A DNA stretch of 39,231 nt from Streptococcus suis YS56 (GCF_000440115.1 NZ_ALMY01000062.1:1-39231); one strand, 5' to 3'; counted from the first letter of the stretch, positions 27,279 through 35,910 are shown. The notes: generated by a model not told the origin, from the sequence alone. Numbers and translations: made by a program.

Positions 27279-27986
27279 ATGAGTAAGTATAAAAAAGTTT
27301 ATCAAGATATTAAGAAAAAAATCGAAGAGCAGGTTTGGTCAACTGGACAGGCCCTACCGACAGAAAATGAGTTAATGGAAGTGTATTCCTACTCCAAGGA
27401 CACCATTCGCAAAGCACTATCTCTTCTTGAAATGGATGGTTATATTCAAAAGAAACAGGGGAAATCTTCTATTGTTATCGAACATGGTCTAATGAAGGAC
27501 CAGTATCTTTCTGAAATTAAAACAGCGGGCGAATTGAACAAAAAATCACAGCACCAAATTCAGACCCAGCTTACTTCGCTTTATATTATTCAAGGTCAAG
27601 AAGATTTAATGTCAACTTTCGAAGTTGATGATAAGGTAGATTTCTATCGAGTGAGTCGGGTACGGACAATTGATGGTGAGCGGTTGGAATATGACATTTC
27701 CTATTTCGACCGTAGGGTCGTCCCTTATCTCAGCAAAGAAATTGCCGAAAGCTCTATTTACCGCTACTTAGAAGAAGAACTCCATTTAACAATTTCTCAT
27801 TCCAGACGTGAAATCTCCTTCCGTTTTGCAAACGAAGAAGAAAAACAATTGATGGACTTAGGAGACTATGACATGGTCGTCGTGGTCACTAGTATCACCT
27901 ATCTTTCAAATGGTCAAGCTTTCCAGTATGGAACAATTAGTTACCGTCCAGACAAAGTTAGCTTTGTTTCCATGGCGAAACGGTAA
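27279..27986 (+). CDS. GntR/HutC family regulator (TreR-like)
   Basis: A 235-residue regulator with an N-terminal winged helix-turn-helix (about 1-70: YQDIKKKIEEQVWSTGQALP, TENELMEVYSYSKDTIRKAL) and a C-terminal UTRA ligand-binding domain (FYRVSRVRTIDGERLEYDIS, YGTISYRPDKVSFVSMAKR). It most resembles trehalose repressors TreR, which sense a sugar phosphate. Here it is divergent from the EEP-malT operon instead of a trehalose operon, so it may control these genes; no PTS trehalose gene is in the window. AGGAAAC precedes the ATG. A TGATACACT extended -10 lies about 25 nt upstream. Confidence 0.85.
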   Translation: MSKYKKVYQDIKKKIEEQVWSTGQALPTENELMEVYSYSKDTIRKALSLLEMDGYIQKKQGKSSIVIEHGLMKDQYLSEIKTAGELNKKSQHQIQTQLTSLYIIQGQEDLMSTFEVDDKVDFYRVSRVRTIDGERLEYDISYFDRRVVPYLSKEIAESSIYRYLEEELHLTISHSRREISFRFANEEEKQLMDLGDYDMVVVVTSITYLSNGQAFQYGTISYRPDKVSFVSMAKR

Positions 27987-28046
27987 AAGGAAACTTTCGA
28001 TTTTTTCGACCAAGTGTACAAAACTTCTAGAATTTTATAGTTATAA

Positions 28047-28082
28047 AAAGAATGTCTCCGCTTTTTTGCAGAGACATTCTTT
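28047..28082 (+). terminator. terminator of the GntR-family gene
   Basis: AAAGAATGTCTC and GAGACATTCTTT form a perfect 12-bp stem around a 12-nt loop; T-rich sequence follows. The remaining stretch to 28215 holds no gene I can support, only a 12-codon ATG frame after AAGGAG at about 28097 that I do not trust. Confidence 0.8.
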
Positions 28083-28215
28083 GCATTTATATACTAAGGA
28101 GAGCACCAATAATGGTAAAAACTGATAGTTTTTTATTCTTCAACACATAGGAAGAATTGATCTGATAAGTTTTGGAGTGGTTCAATCAACTTTCCTACTA
28201 ATTGTTGGAATTCAA

Positions 28216-30480
28216 TTAGTTACTGTGCCAGATATCTTGGTTGTACTGTTCAATAGTACGGTCAGATGAGAAGAATCCTGCTTTGGCGATGTTGTGAACA
28301 ACTTTCTTGTTCCATGAATCTTGATCTTCGTAGTCTGCAAAGACTTGCTCTTTTACTTCGATGTATTCAGCCAAGTCAATCAAGGTCATGAACCAGTCTT
28401 TCGAAATCAATTCATGGTGCAAGCGACCTAGACGTTCTTCATTACCAAGTGCTTTCACTTCATCACTAATGATAAAGTCAACCGCACGTTTGATATTAGC
28501 ATCACCATTGTAGTAGTCTGCAGATACGTAACCAGCCTTGTCGTACAAGTCGATAATGGTATCTGAATCTTTACCAAATGTATAGATGTTGTCCATACCA
28601 GCCAACTCAGCAATCTCAACGTTAGCACCGTCCATAGTACCAAGCGTCAACGCACCGTTGAGCATGAATTTCATGTTACCAGTACCTGAAGCTTCTTTAG
28701 AAGCCAATGAGATTTGCTCAGAAATATCTGTCGCAGGAATGAGTTTTTCAGCAACCGTTACGTTGTAGTTTTCTACCAAGTGAACGTTGAGGTACTTGCT
28801 GACTTCTGGGTCATTGTTGATCAACTCAGACAAGCAGAGAATCAAATGAATGATGTCTTGGGCAATCACGTAAGCTGGAGCTGCCTTACCACCGAAGATA
28901 ACAGTGATTTTACGTTTTGGCAGGTTGCCGTTCTTGATTTCAAGATACTTGTGAATGACATACAAGGCATTCATTTGTTGGCGTTTGTACTCGTGGAAAC
29001 GTTTGATTTGTGTATCAATGATAGAGTTTTCGTCCAACTCAATGCCCTTGTTATCTTTCAAGTAACGTTTAAGAGCCAATTTGTTGTTGTGTTTGATTTC
29101 CGCCAACTTAGCATGAACTTCCTTGTCATCCGCAAAGGCAAGCAATTTCTCAAGCTTCGTTGCATCTGTCAAATACTCATCGCCAATCAATTCTTTGATG
29201 TAGTCAGCGAGGTCTTGGTTGGCAAATTCCAACCAACGGCGGAAAGTGATACCGTTTGTTTTATTGTTGAATTTTTCTGGGTAAAGCTCGTAGAAAGCTT
29301 TCAATTCAGAGTTTTTGAGGATTTCTGTGTGAAGCGCAGCTACACCGTTCACTGAGTTAGAGAAGTGGATATCCATGTGAGCCATGTGTACACGACCTGA
29401 TTCATCAATGATTTGGACTGCTGGGTCTTTAATTTCTGCACGAATAAGGGCATCCAATTCTTTGATGATATCAACCAAGTGCGGCACCACTTCTTCAAGG
29501 AACTCAAGTGGCCATTTTTCAAGCGCTTCCGCTAAGATAGTGTGGTTTGTGTAACCAGTCATATTCTTAACGATGGCAACTGCTTCCGCAAATTCAATAC
29601 CATGTTTTTCAGTCAAAAGACGGATCAACTCAGGAATCACCATTGATGGGTGAGTATCGTTGATTTGCACATAAGCGTAGTCAGCCAAGTCATGCAAGTT
29701 TGAACCGCGCTCAATTGCTTCATCAATCAAAAGTTGAGCAGCATTTGATACCATGAAGTATTGTTGGTAGATACGGAGCAATTCACCATTCTTATCAGAA
29801 TCATCTGGGTACAAGAAGAGTGTCAAGTTTTCTTTAATATCAGTCTTGTCAAATGAAATACCGTCTGTAATCAAGTCATAGTTTACTGACTCAATATCAA
29901 ACAAATTGAGGTAGTTCTTAGTCTCTTTTTTATAGCCAAGAATATCAAGACGATCCAATTTTGATTTCAAAGTGAAATTTTTGAATGGAACATCATAGCT
30001 GATAGTTGTTGGAATCAACCAAGAATCATTTTCAATCCAGAAGTTTGGCTCTGCTTCTTGCTCATTTTTCTTAAATACTTGGCGGAAAAGACCACAGTGG
30101 TAGTTCAGACCAACACCTTCACCGTTGATAGCAAGTGTTGACATAGAATCAACGAAACATGAAGCCAGACGTCCCAAACCACCGTTACCAAGTGATGGTT
30201 CTGGTTCAACGTCTTCAACTTGAGCCAATGATTTACCAGCTGCTGCCAATTCTGCTTGAATGTCTTTGTAAACACCCAAGTTGATCAAATTGTTTGACAA
30301 GAGTTTACCGATAAGGAACTCAGCTGAGATATAGTAAACTTTACGTTTTCCTGTGTTTTTTGGTTTTGTAGCTGCAGCTTCTTTTACGTAGTTTAACAAT
30401 TGAAGATAGATTTCTTCATTTGTCAAATCAGCTAATTTTTTCGAAGTGTTTGTTTCTGCAAATGTTGTAAATTTAGTCAT
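28216..30480 (-). CDS. malP: maltodextrin/glycogen phosphorylase
   Basis: A GT35 phosphorylase that releases glucose 1-phosphate from the non-reducing ends of maltodextrins or glycogen. The 754-residue product has [39 protein letters not shown], the PLP-binding Lys in [20 protein letters not shown] and the C-terminal [19 protein letters not shown] chose ATG 30480 instead of ATG 30489: the length then aligns with the pneumococcal MalP N-terminus and the Shine-Dalgarno GAGGAAA is not jammed against the start. The gene overlaps malQ by 8 nt. A perfect 7-bp stem (CTAATTG/CAATTAG) covers the stop but has no T-tract. Confidence 0.95.
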   Translation of the reverse strand: MTKFTTFAETNTSKKLADLTNEEIYLQLLNYVKEAAATKPKNTGKRKVYYISAEFLIGKLLSNNLINLGVYKDIQAELAAAGKSLAQVEDVEPEPSLGNGGLGRLASCFVDSMSTLAINGEGVGLNYHCGLFRQVFKKNEQEAEPNFWIENDSWLIPTTISYDVPFKNFTLKSKLDRLDILGYKKETKNYLNLFDIESVNYDLITDGISFDKTDIKENLTLFLYPDDSDKNGELLRIYQQYFMVSNAAQLLIDEAIERGSNLHDLADYAYVQINDTHPSMVIPELIRLLTEKHGIEFAEAVAIVKNMTGYTNHTILAEALEKWPLEFLEEVVPHLVDIIKELDALIRAEIKDPAVQIIDESGRVHMAHMDIHFSNSVNGVAALHTEILKNSELKAFYELYPEKFNNKTNGITFRRWLEFANQDLADYIKELIGDEYLTDATKLEKLLAFADDKEVHAKLAEIKHNNKLALKRYLKDNKGIELDENSIIDTQIKRFHEYKRQQMNALYVIHKYLEIKNGNLPKRKITVIFGGKAAPAYVIAQDIIHLILCLSELINNDPEVSKYLNVHLVENYNVTVAEKLIPATDISEQISLASKEASGTGNMKFMLNGALTLGTMDGANVEIAELAGMDNIYTFGKDSDTIIDLYDKAGYVSADYYNGDANIKRAVDFIISDEVKALGNEERLGRLHHELISKDWFMTLIDLAEYIEVKEQVFADYEDQDSWNKKVVHNIAKAGFFSSDRTIEQYNQDIWHSN

Positions 30481-31981
30481 GGTTTTCATTTCCTCGTTGG
30501 TATAGTAATGTCATTTTTGTCAAGAAGTCTTTGCGTTCTTGGGTCAAGTCTTCAGCTTTCATTCGCCATTCCCAGTTACCTCCGACTGTTGAAGGCATGT
30601 TCATGCGGCTTTCTTCGCCCAAGTCAAGAACATCTTGCATGGTCGCAATAGCTGTGTCGCTGACAGTGGCAAAGAGTGTTCGAAGCATGGCTTGGGTCAC
30701 TGGCTCAATCGGCTTTCTGTTGGTATAGGCATCTACAAACTCCTGTTGTTCAGGCTCAAGATTGTTATACCAACCGTTGACCACCTCGTTATCGTGTGTG
30801 CCTGTGTAGGCGATAGAATTTGGTACGCAACGGTGTGGGATGTCAATGCTTTGTCCAGTCACATCGAAGAAGCCAAATTCTAGAATCTTCATTCCTGGAT
30901 AGCCACAATCTGCAAGCAACTTACGAGCCTTGGCATCAATATTTCCTAGGTCCTCTGCAATAATTGGCAAGTCGCCGAGGGTTTCCTTGACCGCCTTGAA
31001 GAGATTGTAGCCTGGACCTGGCTCCCAAGTACCAACCTTGGCAACTTTAGCATCTCCTGCTACCTGCCAGTAATCTGAGAAGCCTTTGAAGTGGTCAATT
31101 CTCAAGACATCATAAAGTTTGAAACTCTCGTGAATGCGGTAAATCCACCAGTTGTAGCCAGTTTTTTCATGTTGCTCCCAATCGTAGAGTGGGTTGCCCC
31201 AAAGCTGGCCATCTGCAGAGAAGTTATCCGCTGGCACACCTGCCACATAAAGCGGTTTGCGCTCGCTATCTAATTTGAAGAGCTGTGGCTTGGTCCAAAC
31301 TTCCACACTATCTGCAGAGACATAAATCGGCATGTCTCCGATAATCTTAATGTGGTTTTGATTGGCATATTCTTTTAGCTGTTTCCACTGGCTAAAGAAG
31401 AAATATTGAGTGACTTTAAAGTAATCAATTTGGTCTGCCAATTCCAAGCGGTATTTTTCAAGAGCTTCTTCATTTCGAGCAACAACTTTCTTGTCATCCC
31501 ACTCTTGTAGGGCCTTGTTTCCAAAGTGTTCTTTGATAGCCATGAATTCCGCATAGTCATTTAACCATGACGAATTGGCTTTTTCAAACTCTTGAAAGGC
31601 TGCTTTACGCTTGTCATCGCTCAAGAAGTTTTTAACGGCTCTTTCCAAAATCGGACGGCGAGCCTCATAGATCAAGGCGTAGTCTACTTTTTCTGGATTG
31701 TCCCCAAATTTCACATCTTGGTAGTCAAAGTTGGCCAATAAATCTTCTTCTGCCAACAAATCAAAATCAATTAAATGGGTATTTCCTGCAATGGCAGAAA
31801 ATGATTGATAAGGTGAATCTCCGTAACTTGTCGTTGTGAGAGGAAGGAGCTGCCAGTAGGTCTGCTTGGTTTCGACCAAGAAATCTACAAAGTCATAGGC
31901 AGGCTTTCCAAAAGTACCGATACCAAACTTACCTGGAAGTGAGGTAATATGCATTAAAATTCCACTGGTACGATTCGCCAT
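30473..31981 (-). CDS. malQ: 4-alpha-glucanotransferase (amylomaltase)
   Basis: MalQ is a GH77 enzyme that transfers alpha-1,4-glucan segments between maltodextrins and frees glucose, feeding MalP. The 502-residue protein opens with [20 protein letters not shown] and has the acceptor-site [16 protein letters not shown], the nucleophile Asp in [10 protein letters not shown], the acid/base Glu in [11 protein letters not shown], and the transition-state Asp in [10 protein letters not shown]. It is first in a malQ-malP operon and its stop overlaps malP. The promoter carries a perfect MalR/CcpA-type operator, which predicts maltose induction and glucose repression. Confidence 0.96.
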   Translation of the reverse strand: MANRTSGILMHITSLPGKFGIGTFGKPAYDFVDFLVETKQTYWQLLPLTTTSYGDSPYQSFSAIAGNTHLIDFDLLAEEDLLANFDYQDVKFGDNPEKVDYALIYEARRPILERAVKNFLSDDKRKAAFQEFEKANSSWLNDYAEFMAIKEHFGNKALQEWDDKKVVARNEEALEKYRLELADQIDYFKVTQYFFFSQWKQLKEYANQNHIKIIGDMPIYVSADSVEVWTKPQLFKLDSERKPLYVAGVPADNFSADGQLWGNPLYDWEQHEKTGYNWWIYRIHESFKLYDVLRIDHFKGFSDYWQVAGDAKVAKVGTWEPGPGYNLFKAVKETLGDLPIIAEDLGNIDAKARKLLADCGYPGMKILEFGFFDVTGQSIDIPHRCVPNSIAYTGTHDNEVVNGWYNNLEPEQQEFVDAYTNRKPIEPVTQAMLRTLFATVSDTAIATMQDVLDLGEESRMNMPSTVGGNWEWRMKAEDLTQERKDFLTKMTLLYQRGNENHD

Positions 31982-32014
31982 AAAAACGTTTTCCTTTCTT
32001 TCGATTACAATGAT

Positions 32015-32082
32015 AGTTTAACGCAAACGTTTGCATTTGTCAAGGATTTATACAATTTTTTTAAAACTTTTCCGTAAAACCG
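32015..32082 (-). promoter_or_regulatory. promoter and LacI-type operators of malQ-malP
   Basis: Minus strand perfect -35 TTGACA (32038-32043), a 17-nt spacer, -10 TAAACT (32015-32020). The whole spacer is AATGCAAACGTTTGCGT, with the perfect palindrome GCAAACGTTTGC (32023-32034). A second CG-centred site AACTTTTCCGTAAAACCG (32065-32082) lies 45 bp away centre to centre. It matches the pattern at the EEP-malT promoter. Confidence 0.85.
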
Positions 32083-32131
32083 CTCGAAATCTCCCATAAA
32101 TGCGTATTCTAGTGCTCTTGTGACCATTAAA

Positions 32132-32169
32132 CAAAAAAAGAAATTCTGAGTATTGAACCTCAGAATTTC
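32132..32169 (-). terminator. terminator of clpL
   Basis: GAAATTCTGAG and CTCAGAATTTC form a perfect 11-bp stem with an 8-nt loop; on the minus strand TTTTTTTG follows. It lies 18 nt past the clpL stop. Confidence 0.9.
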
Positions 32170-32186
32170 AATATTATTCTATTATT

Positions 32187-34286
32187 TTATGAAAAGGTTT
32201 GCTCGCTGATTTGAATCTCATTTTCCACTACATCAGCCAACAAGTTTGTCACATCTAGGTGATCCAGATAGTAATCCGTTACCTTGTCTCGAATCTGATT
32301 TTCAATCACACGGCGCAATGGACGAGCTCCCATAGCCTGATCATAGCCTTCTTCCATCAAGAACTCTTTGGCTACCTCAGTCACTTCTAAGTGAATACCT
32401 TTCTTAGCTAGGGTCTTATTGACCTGGGCTAACATCAAATCTACGATAGCCTTGAGGTCTTCTTTGCCCAAGTGTTTGAACTCGATAACTGCGTTGAAAC
32501 GATTAAGGAACTCCGGACGGAAGAATGGTGCGATACGGTCCATGATGTCTTGATTTTCTTCACTCTCTGCCTTTCCATAACCAAAACCTGCATTTGAAGT
32601 CGCGATGACAAGGGTATTTTTGAAGTTAACTTGATTGCCCTGTCCGTCTGTCAAATGACCATCATCTAGCACTTGCAAAAGGAGGGTAATCACTTGTGGA
32701 TCTGCTTTTTCAATTTCATCCAAGAGGACAATGGAGTACGGATTGCGGCGGACACGTTCGGTAAGAGTATGGGAATTGTCATCATAACCAACATAACCAG
32801 CTGTGGTACCGATTAATTTGGAAACGGCTGTCCGATCGCTGTATTCAGACATATCCAAACGAATAATGGCATCTTTGTTACCAAACAAGTCTAGCGCTAA
32901 CTGTTTTGCCAACTCTGTCTTACCCACACCTGTCGGACCGACAAAGAGGAAGGAACCAATTGGACGGTTGCCGTCATCAAAACCTGCACGATTTCGACGA
33001 ATGGCACGAGATACAGCTTCCACCGCATCGTCTTGACCAATTACATTTGTCTCCAGGCGATGTTTCAATTCCTTGAGTCGTTCAATGTCAGAAGCTCCCA
33101 TTTGAGAAACTGGGATCCCTGTCATTCGCTCAACCGCCTGAGCCACATCATTGACAGTCGCTACCACTTTCTGTTGCTCCGTGTGGTTGTCAATTTGTTC
33201 TTGGAGCTTGTCGATGCGGACTTTTTCATTGAGTGCTGTTTCGTAATCTTCTTTTTCAGCTGCTTCCAACTGCAACTGTTTTGCCTCAGCCATTTCTGCT
33301 TCTAAGGTCTGAATATCTGTCACAGGATGTTGTGCAGCTAAGTGAGCAGCAGTCACATCGACCAGGTCAATAGCCTTATCAGGCAAGCTACGTTGTGGAA
33401 TATATTGGACGGAATAATCAACCGCAGCTCTCAAGACCTCATCTGGCAATTCAATATTGTGGTGGGCTTCATAAAGCGGCTTAATCCCTTTCAAAATCTG
33501 GTAGGTATCTTCAGCGGACGGAGCATGGACCTTGACTTCGTTGAAACGACGAGCCAAGGCAGCATTCTTATGAATAGTATTGCGGTATTCGTCCTGTGTA
33601 GTCGCACCGATAACAGTTAACTCTCCACGGGAAAGAGCTGGTTTGAGAATATCTGCTAAGCCCTTGGAACCTGAGTCTCCACCAGTGCTACCAGCTCCCA
33701 AAATCTGATGAATTTCATCAAAGAAGAGAATGATATTTCCAGCTTTTTTGACTTCATCCACAAGATTTTGCACATTTTCCTCAAAAGCCCCACGGTACTG
33801 AGTCCCAGCTTCCAAGCCTGAAATGTCGATAGAGATGATTTCCTTGTTCTTAATGGCTGCTGGCACATCACCATTAACTATAGCTTGTGCCAAACCTTCT
33901 ACTACCGCAGTTTTACCAACACCCGCATCACCGACCAGAACAGGATTATTCTTAGTCCGACGTGCCAAAATTTCAGATGTTTCTTGGATTTCCTTATTTC
34001 GTCCAATGACTGGATCCAACTTGCCTTCACGCGCATCTTGTGTCAAATTGCGGCCCAGTTTTGCCAGAATTCCGTCTGACTTTATCTGACCTTTAGCTTG
34101 TGTTTGAGCCACTTCTTCTGTCTGTGGCAGGCGACCAGTCTGACGATAAATGGCAAATTCCTCCGGTGTCACCTCACGACCGTTAATGGCATAGCGACGA
34201 CGTTCTGTACTGTAGCCACCCATGTTCCCCATGAGTTGATTGAAAATGTCGTCCATATTGTTAAAATTATTGAAATTGTTGTTCAT
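32187..34286 (-). CDS. clpL: ATP-dependent chaperone ClpL
   Basis: ClpL is a Hsp100/Clp disaggregase of lactic-acid bacteria that works without ClpP and protects against heat and penicillin stress. The 699-residue protein has the typical Asn/Phe-rich head [20 protein letters not shown], a first AAA+ domain (Walker A GDAGVGKT near 119), a middle helical region with a UVR-like [16 protein letters not shown], and a second AAA+ domain (GPTGVGKT near 445; [10 protein letters not shown]). It lacks the ClpA/ClpC-type N-domain and the ClpP-binding loop as far as I can see. AAAAGAGG precedes the ATG. The mRNA leader is about 210 nt long and contains CtsR boxes and an 8-codon ORF. Confidence 0.95.
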   Translation of the reverse strand: MNNNFNNFNNMDDIFNQLMGNMGGYSTERRRYAINGREVTPEEFAIYRQTGRLPQTEEVAQTQAKGQIKSDGILAKLGRNLTQDAREGKLDPVIGRNKEIQETSEILARRTKNNPVLVGDAGVGKTAVVEGLAQAIVNGDVPAAIKNKEIISIDISGLEAGTQYRGAFEENVQNLVDEVKKAGNIILFFDEIHQILGAGSTGGDSGSKGLADILKPALSRGELTVIGATTQDEYRNTIHKNAALARRFNEVKVHAPSAEDTYQILKGIKPLYEAHHNIELPDEVLRAAVDYSVQYIPQRSLPDKAIDLVDVTAAHLAAQHPVTDIQTLEAEMAEAKQLQLEAAEKEDYETALNEKVRIDKLQEQIDNHTEQQKVVATVNDVAQAVERMTGIPVSQMGASDIERLKELKHRLETNVIGQDDAVEAVSRAIRRNRAGFDDGNRPIGSFLFVGPTGVGKTELAKQLALDLFGNKDAIIRLDMSEYSDRTAVSKLIGTTAGYVGYDDNSHTLTERVRRNPYSIVLLDEIEKADPQVITLLLQVLDDGHLTDGQGNQVNFKNTLVIATSNAGFGYGKAESEENQDIMDRIAPFFRPEFLNRFNAVIEFKHLGKEDLKAIVDLMLAQVNKTLAKKGIHLEVTEVAKEFLMEEGYDQAMGARPLRRVIENQIRDKVTDYYLDHLDVTNLLADVVENEIQISEQTFS

Positions 34287-34316
34287 AGTTTTTACCTCTT
34301 TTATAATTCACTTGTT

Positions 34317-34333
34317 TTTGACTTTTACTGACC
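34317..34333 (-). promoter_or_regulatory. CtsR box nearest clpL
   Basis: Minus strand GGTCAGT-AAA-AGTCAAA, two heptads separated by 3 nt, the layout of CtsR operators (RGTCAAANANRGTCAAA). It lies about 30 nt before the clpL ATG, inside the predicted leader. Confidence 0.75.
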
Positions 34334-34350
34334 TTTGTTTTAAAAAATAG

Positions 34351-34377
34351 CTAATAGGGTATAATCCTGTCTTTCAT
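34351..34377 (-). CDS. 8-codon leader ORF, copy 1
   Basis: ATG followed by MKDRIIPY and a TAG stop. A perfect AAGGAGG (34383-34389) sits 5 nt before the ATG. The same ORF with the same ribosome site is at 34988-35014. It lies between the CtsR-controlled promoter and clpL, so it would be translated as a leader peptide 65 nt before the clpL start, or it may be a decayed gene start. No function is known to me. Confidence 0.45.
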   Translation of the reverse strand: MKDRIIPY

Positions 34378-34394
34378 AACAACCTCCTTAGAAG

Positions 34395-34459
34395 TTTGTC
34401 TTTTACTGACCAATAGGTCCAGAGTAAGTCAAACCGTTATCATTTGAACTAAACTGACC
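34395..34459 (-). promoter_or_regulatory. two CtsR-like boxes in the clpL leader
   Basis: Minus strand GGTCAGT-AAA-AGACAAA (34395-34411) and GGTCAGT-TTA-GTTCAAA (34443-34459) keep the heptad-3-heptad layout with one or two changes. A single half-site AGTCAAA lies between them. Confidence 0.6.
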
Positions 34460-34502
34460 TTTGGTTCAAAGAATTCGTAAGGTCCTCTACCTTACGGATC
34501 TT

Positions 34503-34556
34503 ATTTTACATCATTGGTCAGTAAAAGTCAATGGTTTTGTTTGACCTTTTTTGACT
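34503..34556 (-). promoter_or_regulatory. clpL promoter with overlapping CtsR boxes
   Basis: Minus strand -35 TTGACT (34526-34531), a 17-nt spacer, -10 TAAAAT (34503-34508). The -35 lies inside one CtsR box (GGTCAGT-AAA-AGTCAAT, plus strand 34516-34532), and a strong box AGTCAAA-AAA-GGTCAAA (34540-34556, minus) is just upstream. The transcript would begin with a stem-loop made by CGTAAGGT/ACCTTACG (about 34470-34500). Confidence 0.75.
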
Positions 34557-34611
34557 TTTCGATATAGTCTTTTAGTTTACTTTTAGTACTAGCTCTAAAG
34601 GTTTGGGGAAC

Positions 34612-34786
34612 CTTTGGAGGTGGGAAATAGAGCGAACAAAGTTCGCATCAAAAGCTGCAGGTAGCTTCAATAGTCCAGTGGACTATTAAAGGTTGGAAAT
34701 CGCACTTACGATAGTAAGTAACATTCGCAAGGTACGGCAAAGCGAGTTCAAATAATGATAAGATTATTTGAAGTTGGAGATAGAGG
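34612..34786 (+). repeat. hairpin modules joined by a GGTTGGARAT-like motif
   Basis: Successive small hairpins are joined by one linker: AAAGGTT/AACCTTT then GGAGGTGGGAAATA; GCGAAC/GTTCGC; AGCTGCAGGTAGCT; TAGTCCA/TGGACTA then AAAGGTTGGAAATC; ACTTAC/GTAAGT; CAAATAAT/ATTATTTG then AAGTTGGAGATAGA. There is no coding frame. The same linker recurs in copy 2 (35235-35415) and, on the other strand, at 21060-21255. Confidence 0.7.
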
Positions 34787-34955
34787 CTGGGCAAAAAGCC
34801 CAGCACCGCTTCTCAAAGTTAGTGTCAACATCTCAGCGCAGTGGTTGATTGGCAGATTTGTTCGTGTTTTACACTCCAAATCTAACCTAATCAACTGTGC
34901 GGGGGTGGGAAAACGAACTCTTCTATGAATGGTTTAGTTCTTTCCCACTCCCATT
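34786..34955. repeat. hairpin-rich streptococcal intergenic repeat
   Basis: It contains GCTGGGC-AAAAA-GCCCAGC; a long imperfect inverted repeat pairing CGCAGTGGTTGATTGGCAG (from 34837) with CTAACCTAATCAACTGTGCG (ending 34900); and GGGGGTGGGAAAACGAACTC pairing with AGTTCTTTCCCACTCCC (ending 34951). No gene is present. Sequences of this type occur widely in streptococcal intergenic DNA from memory; it could stop transcription coming from the second CtsR promoter. Confidence 0.65.
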
Positions 34956-34987
34956 CGCCGCAGTAATAAAAGATAAACTAAATGACG

Positions 34988-35014
34988 CTAATAGGGTATA
35001 ATCCTGTCTTTCAT
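34988..35014 (-). CDS. 8-codon leader ORF, copy 2
   Basis: It encodes the same MKDRIIPY followed by TAG as copy 1, with AAGGAGG (35019-35025) 4 nt before the ATG. No larger gene follows it on this transcript. Conservation of both the ribosome site and all eight codons in the two copies is the only evidence that it is translated; the duplication may simply be recent. Confidence 0.35.
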   Translation of the reverse strand: MKDRIIPY

Positions 35015-35030
35015 ATAACCTCCTTAGAAG

Positions 35031-35096
35031 TTTGTCTTTTACTGACCAATAGGCCCAAGAGTAAGTCAAACCCTTCTCATTTGACCTAAACTGACC
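35031..35096 (-). promoter_or_regulatory. two CtsR boxes in the second leader copy
   Basis: Minus strand GGTCAGT-AAA-AGACAAA (35031-35047) and GGTCAGT-TTA-GGTCAAA (35080-35096). The second is closer to the consensus than its copy-1 equivalent. Confidence 0.65.
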
Positions 35097-35109
35097 TTTG
35101 GTTCAAAGA

Positions 35110-35193
35110 ATTCGTAAGGTACTTTACCTTACGAATCTTATTCTACACCATTGGTCAGTAAAAGTCAATGGTTTTGTTTGACCTTTTTTGACT
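35110..35193 (-). promoter_or_regulatory. orphan CtsR-controlled promoter with 5' stem-loop
   Basis: Minus strand -35 TTGACT (35163-35168), a 17-nt spacer, -10 TAGAAT (35140-35145). CtsR boxes overlap the -35 (35153-35169, plus) and lie just upstream (35177-35193, minus AGTCAAA-AAA-GGTCAAA). ATTCGTAAGGTA and TACCTTACGAAT (35110-35121, 35125-35136) form a perfect 12-bp stem at the predicted 5' end of the RNA. Confidence 0.7.
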
Positions 35194-35466
35194 TTTTGAT
35201 ATAGTCTTTTAGTTTACTTTTAGTGCTAGCTCCAAAGGTTTGGCGAATCTTTGGAGGTTGGAGATAAAGCGAACAAAGTTCGCATCAAAAGCCGCAGACA
35301 TAACTCAATGCTTTCTTGTTTCTAGGCATTGACTTGAAACAGTCCCCCAGACTGTTTCAATCAGGCAGGGTGAGTTCAAACACTCCGGTGGAGTGATTGA
35401 AGTTGGAAATAAGGAAACGACGTTTCCTCGCTCGTCGACGTAATAAAAGATAAACTAAACGACGAT

Positions 35467-35490
35467 AAAAAATCTACCTGACGGTAGATT
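35467..35490 (-). terminator. terminator of the deformylase-like gene
   Basis: AATCTACC-TGAC-GGTAGATT forms a perfect 8-bp stem; on the minus strand TTTTATC follows. It begins 10 nt past the gene's stop. Confidence 0.85.
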
Positions 35491-35499
35491 CGGTAACTA

Positions 35500-35910
35500 C
35501 TAGATGATAATCCCTTCCAAATGGTCCAGTTCATGCTGAACAATCTGAGCTTGGAAGTCTGTCAGCTTTAGGCTCTGCCTTTTCCATGAAGCATCAAAAA
35601 ACTCCACTTCAATCTCCTGATAGCGTATCGTCGGGCGGGTACCTTCCAGCGACAGGCAACCCTCCTCAGTCTTATAAGGCTTGGCCTTGCTGATGAGGAC
35701 GGGATTGTACATGACCAGGTTGGTAAAACCCACGTTGACGATGATAATCCGCTTTTTGACGCCAATCATGTTGGCCGCCATGCCCACACAAGCGTGAGCG
35801 TTAGCTGCTAAAGTGTCCTGCAAATCCTGACCGACCTGCACATCTAGCTGAGTCGCAGGCTCAGATTTCTGCTGTAGGAAGAAAATATCCTTCATAATAG
35901 GTTGAATCAT
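35500..35910 (-). CDS. def: peptide deformylase-family protein (short form)
   Basis: Deformylases remove the formyl group from nascent N-terminal methionine with a metal-bound water. This 136-residue form has motif 2 EEGCLSLEG (metal Cys) and motif 3 QHELDHLEG (two metal His and the catalytic Glu). Motif 1, normally GxGxAAxQ, reads CVGMAANMIG: the first Gly is Cys and the oxyanion Gln is Met. The protein ends right after motif 3, so the C-terminal helix of full-length enzymes is missing. It may be a secondary or diverged deformylase; the main one would be elsewhere. AAAGAGG precedes the ATG. It follows murMN by about 30 nt, on the same strand. Confidence 0.85.
   Translation of the reverse strand: MIQPIMKDIFFLQQKSEPATQLDVQVGQDLQDTLAANAHACVGMAANMIGVKKRIIIVNVGFTNLVMYNPVLISKAKPYKTEEGCLSLEGTRPTIRYQEIEVEFFDASWKRQSLKLTDFQAQIVQHELDHLEGIII

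Larger units (their letters stand above)
34351..34987. repeat. tandem leader duplication, copy 1 (637 bp)
   Basis: From CTAATAGGGTATAATCCTG at 34351 to about 34661 this copy is roughly 90% identical to the second copy starting at 34988. Both units finish with TAATAAAAGATAAACTAAA followed by YGACG (about 34964-34985 and 35441-35463). Between the conserved front and end each unit holds a different set of hairpin modules. Copy 1 contains the promoter, CtsR boxes and the 8-codon ORF that precede clpL. Confidence 0.8.
34988..35466. repeat. tandem leader duplication, copy 2 (about 479 bp)
   Basis: Second copy of the CtsR-controlled promoter and leader. It is conserved with copy 1 from 34988 to about 35301, then differs in its hairpin modules, and ends with the same TAATAAAAGATAAACTAAA tail. 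It is not followed by clpL; its transcript would run into the repeat at 34786-34955. Confidence 0.8.

Noticed and set aside
28097..28160. 12-codon ATG frame after AAGGAG downstream of the GntR gene
   Set aside because: The spacing from the ribosome site is long, the peptide MVKTDSFLFFNT has no relatives known to me and there is no second copy or context to support it.
34361..34372. TATAAT at 34360-34365 and 34997-35002 on the plus strand as promoters
   Set aside because: On the minus strand these bases are codons of the 8-codon ORF; no -35 or gene lies in the right place on the plus strand.
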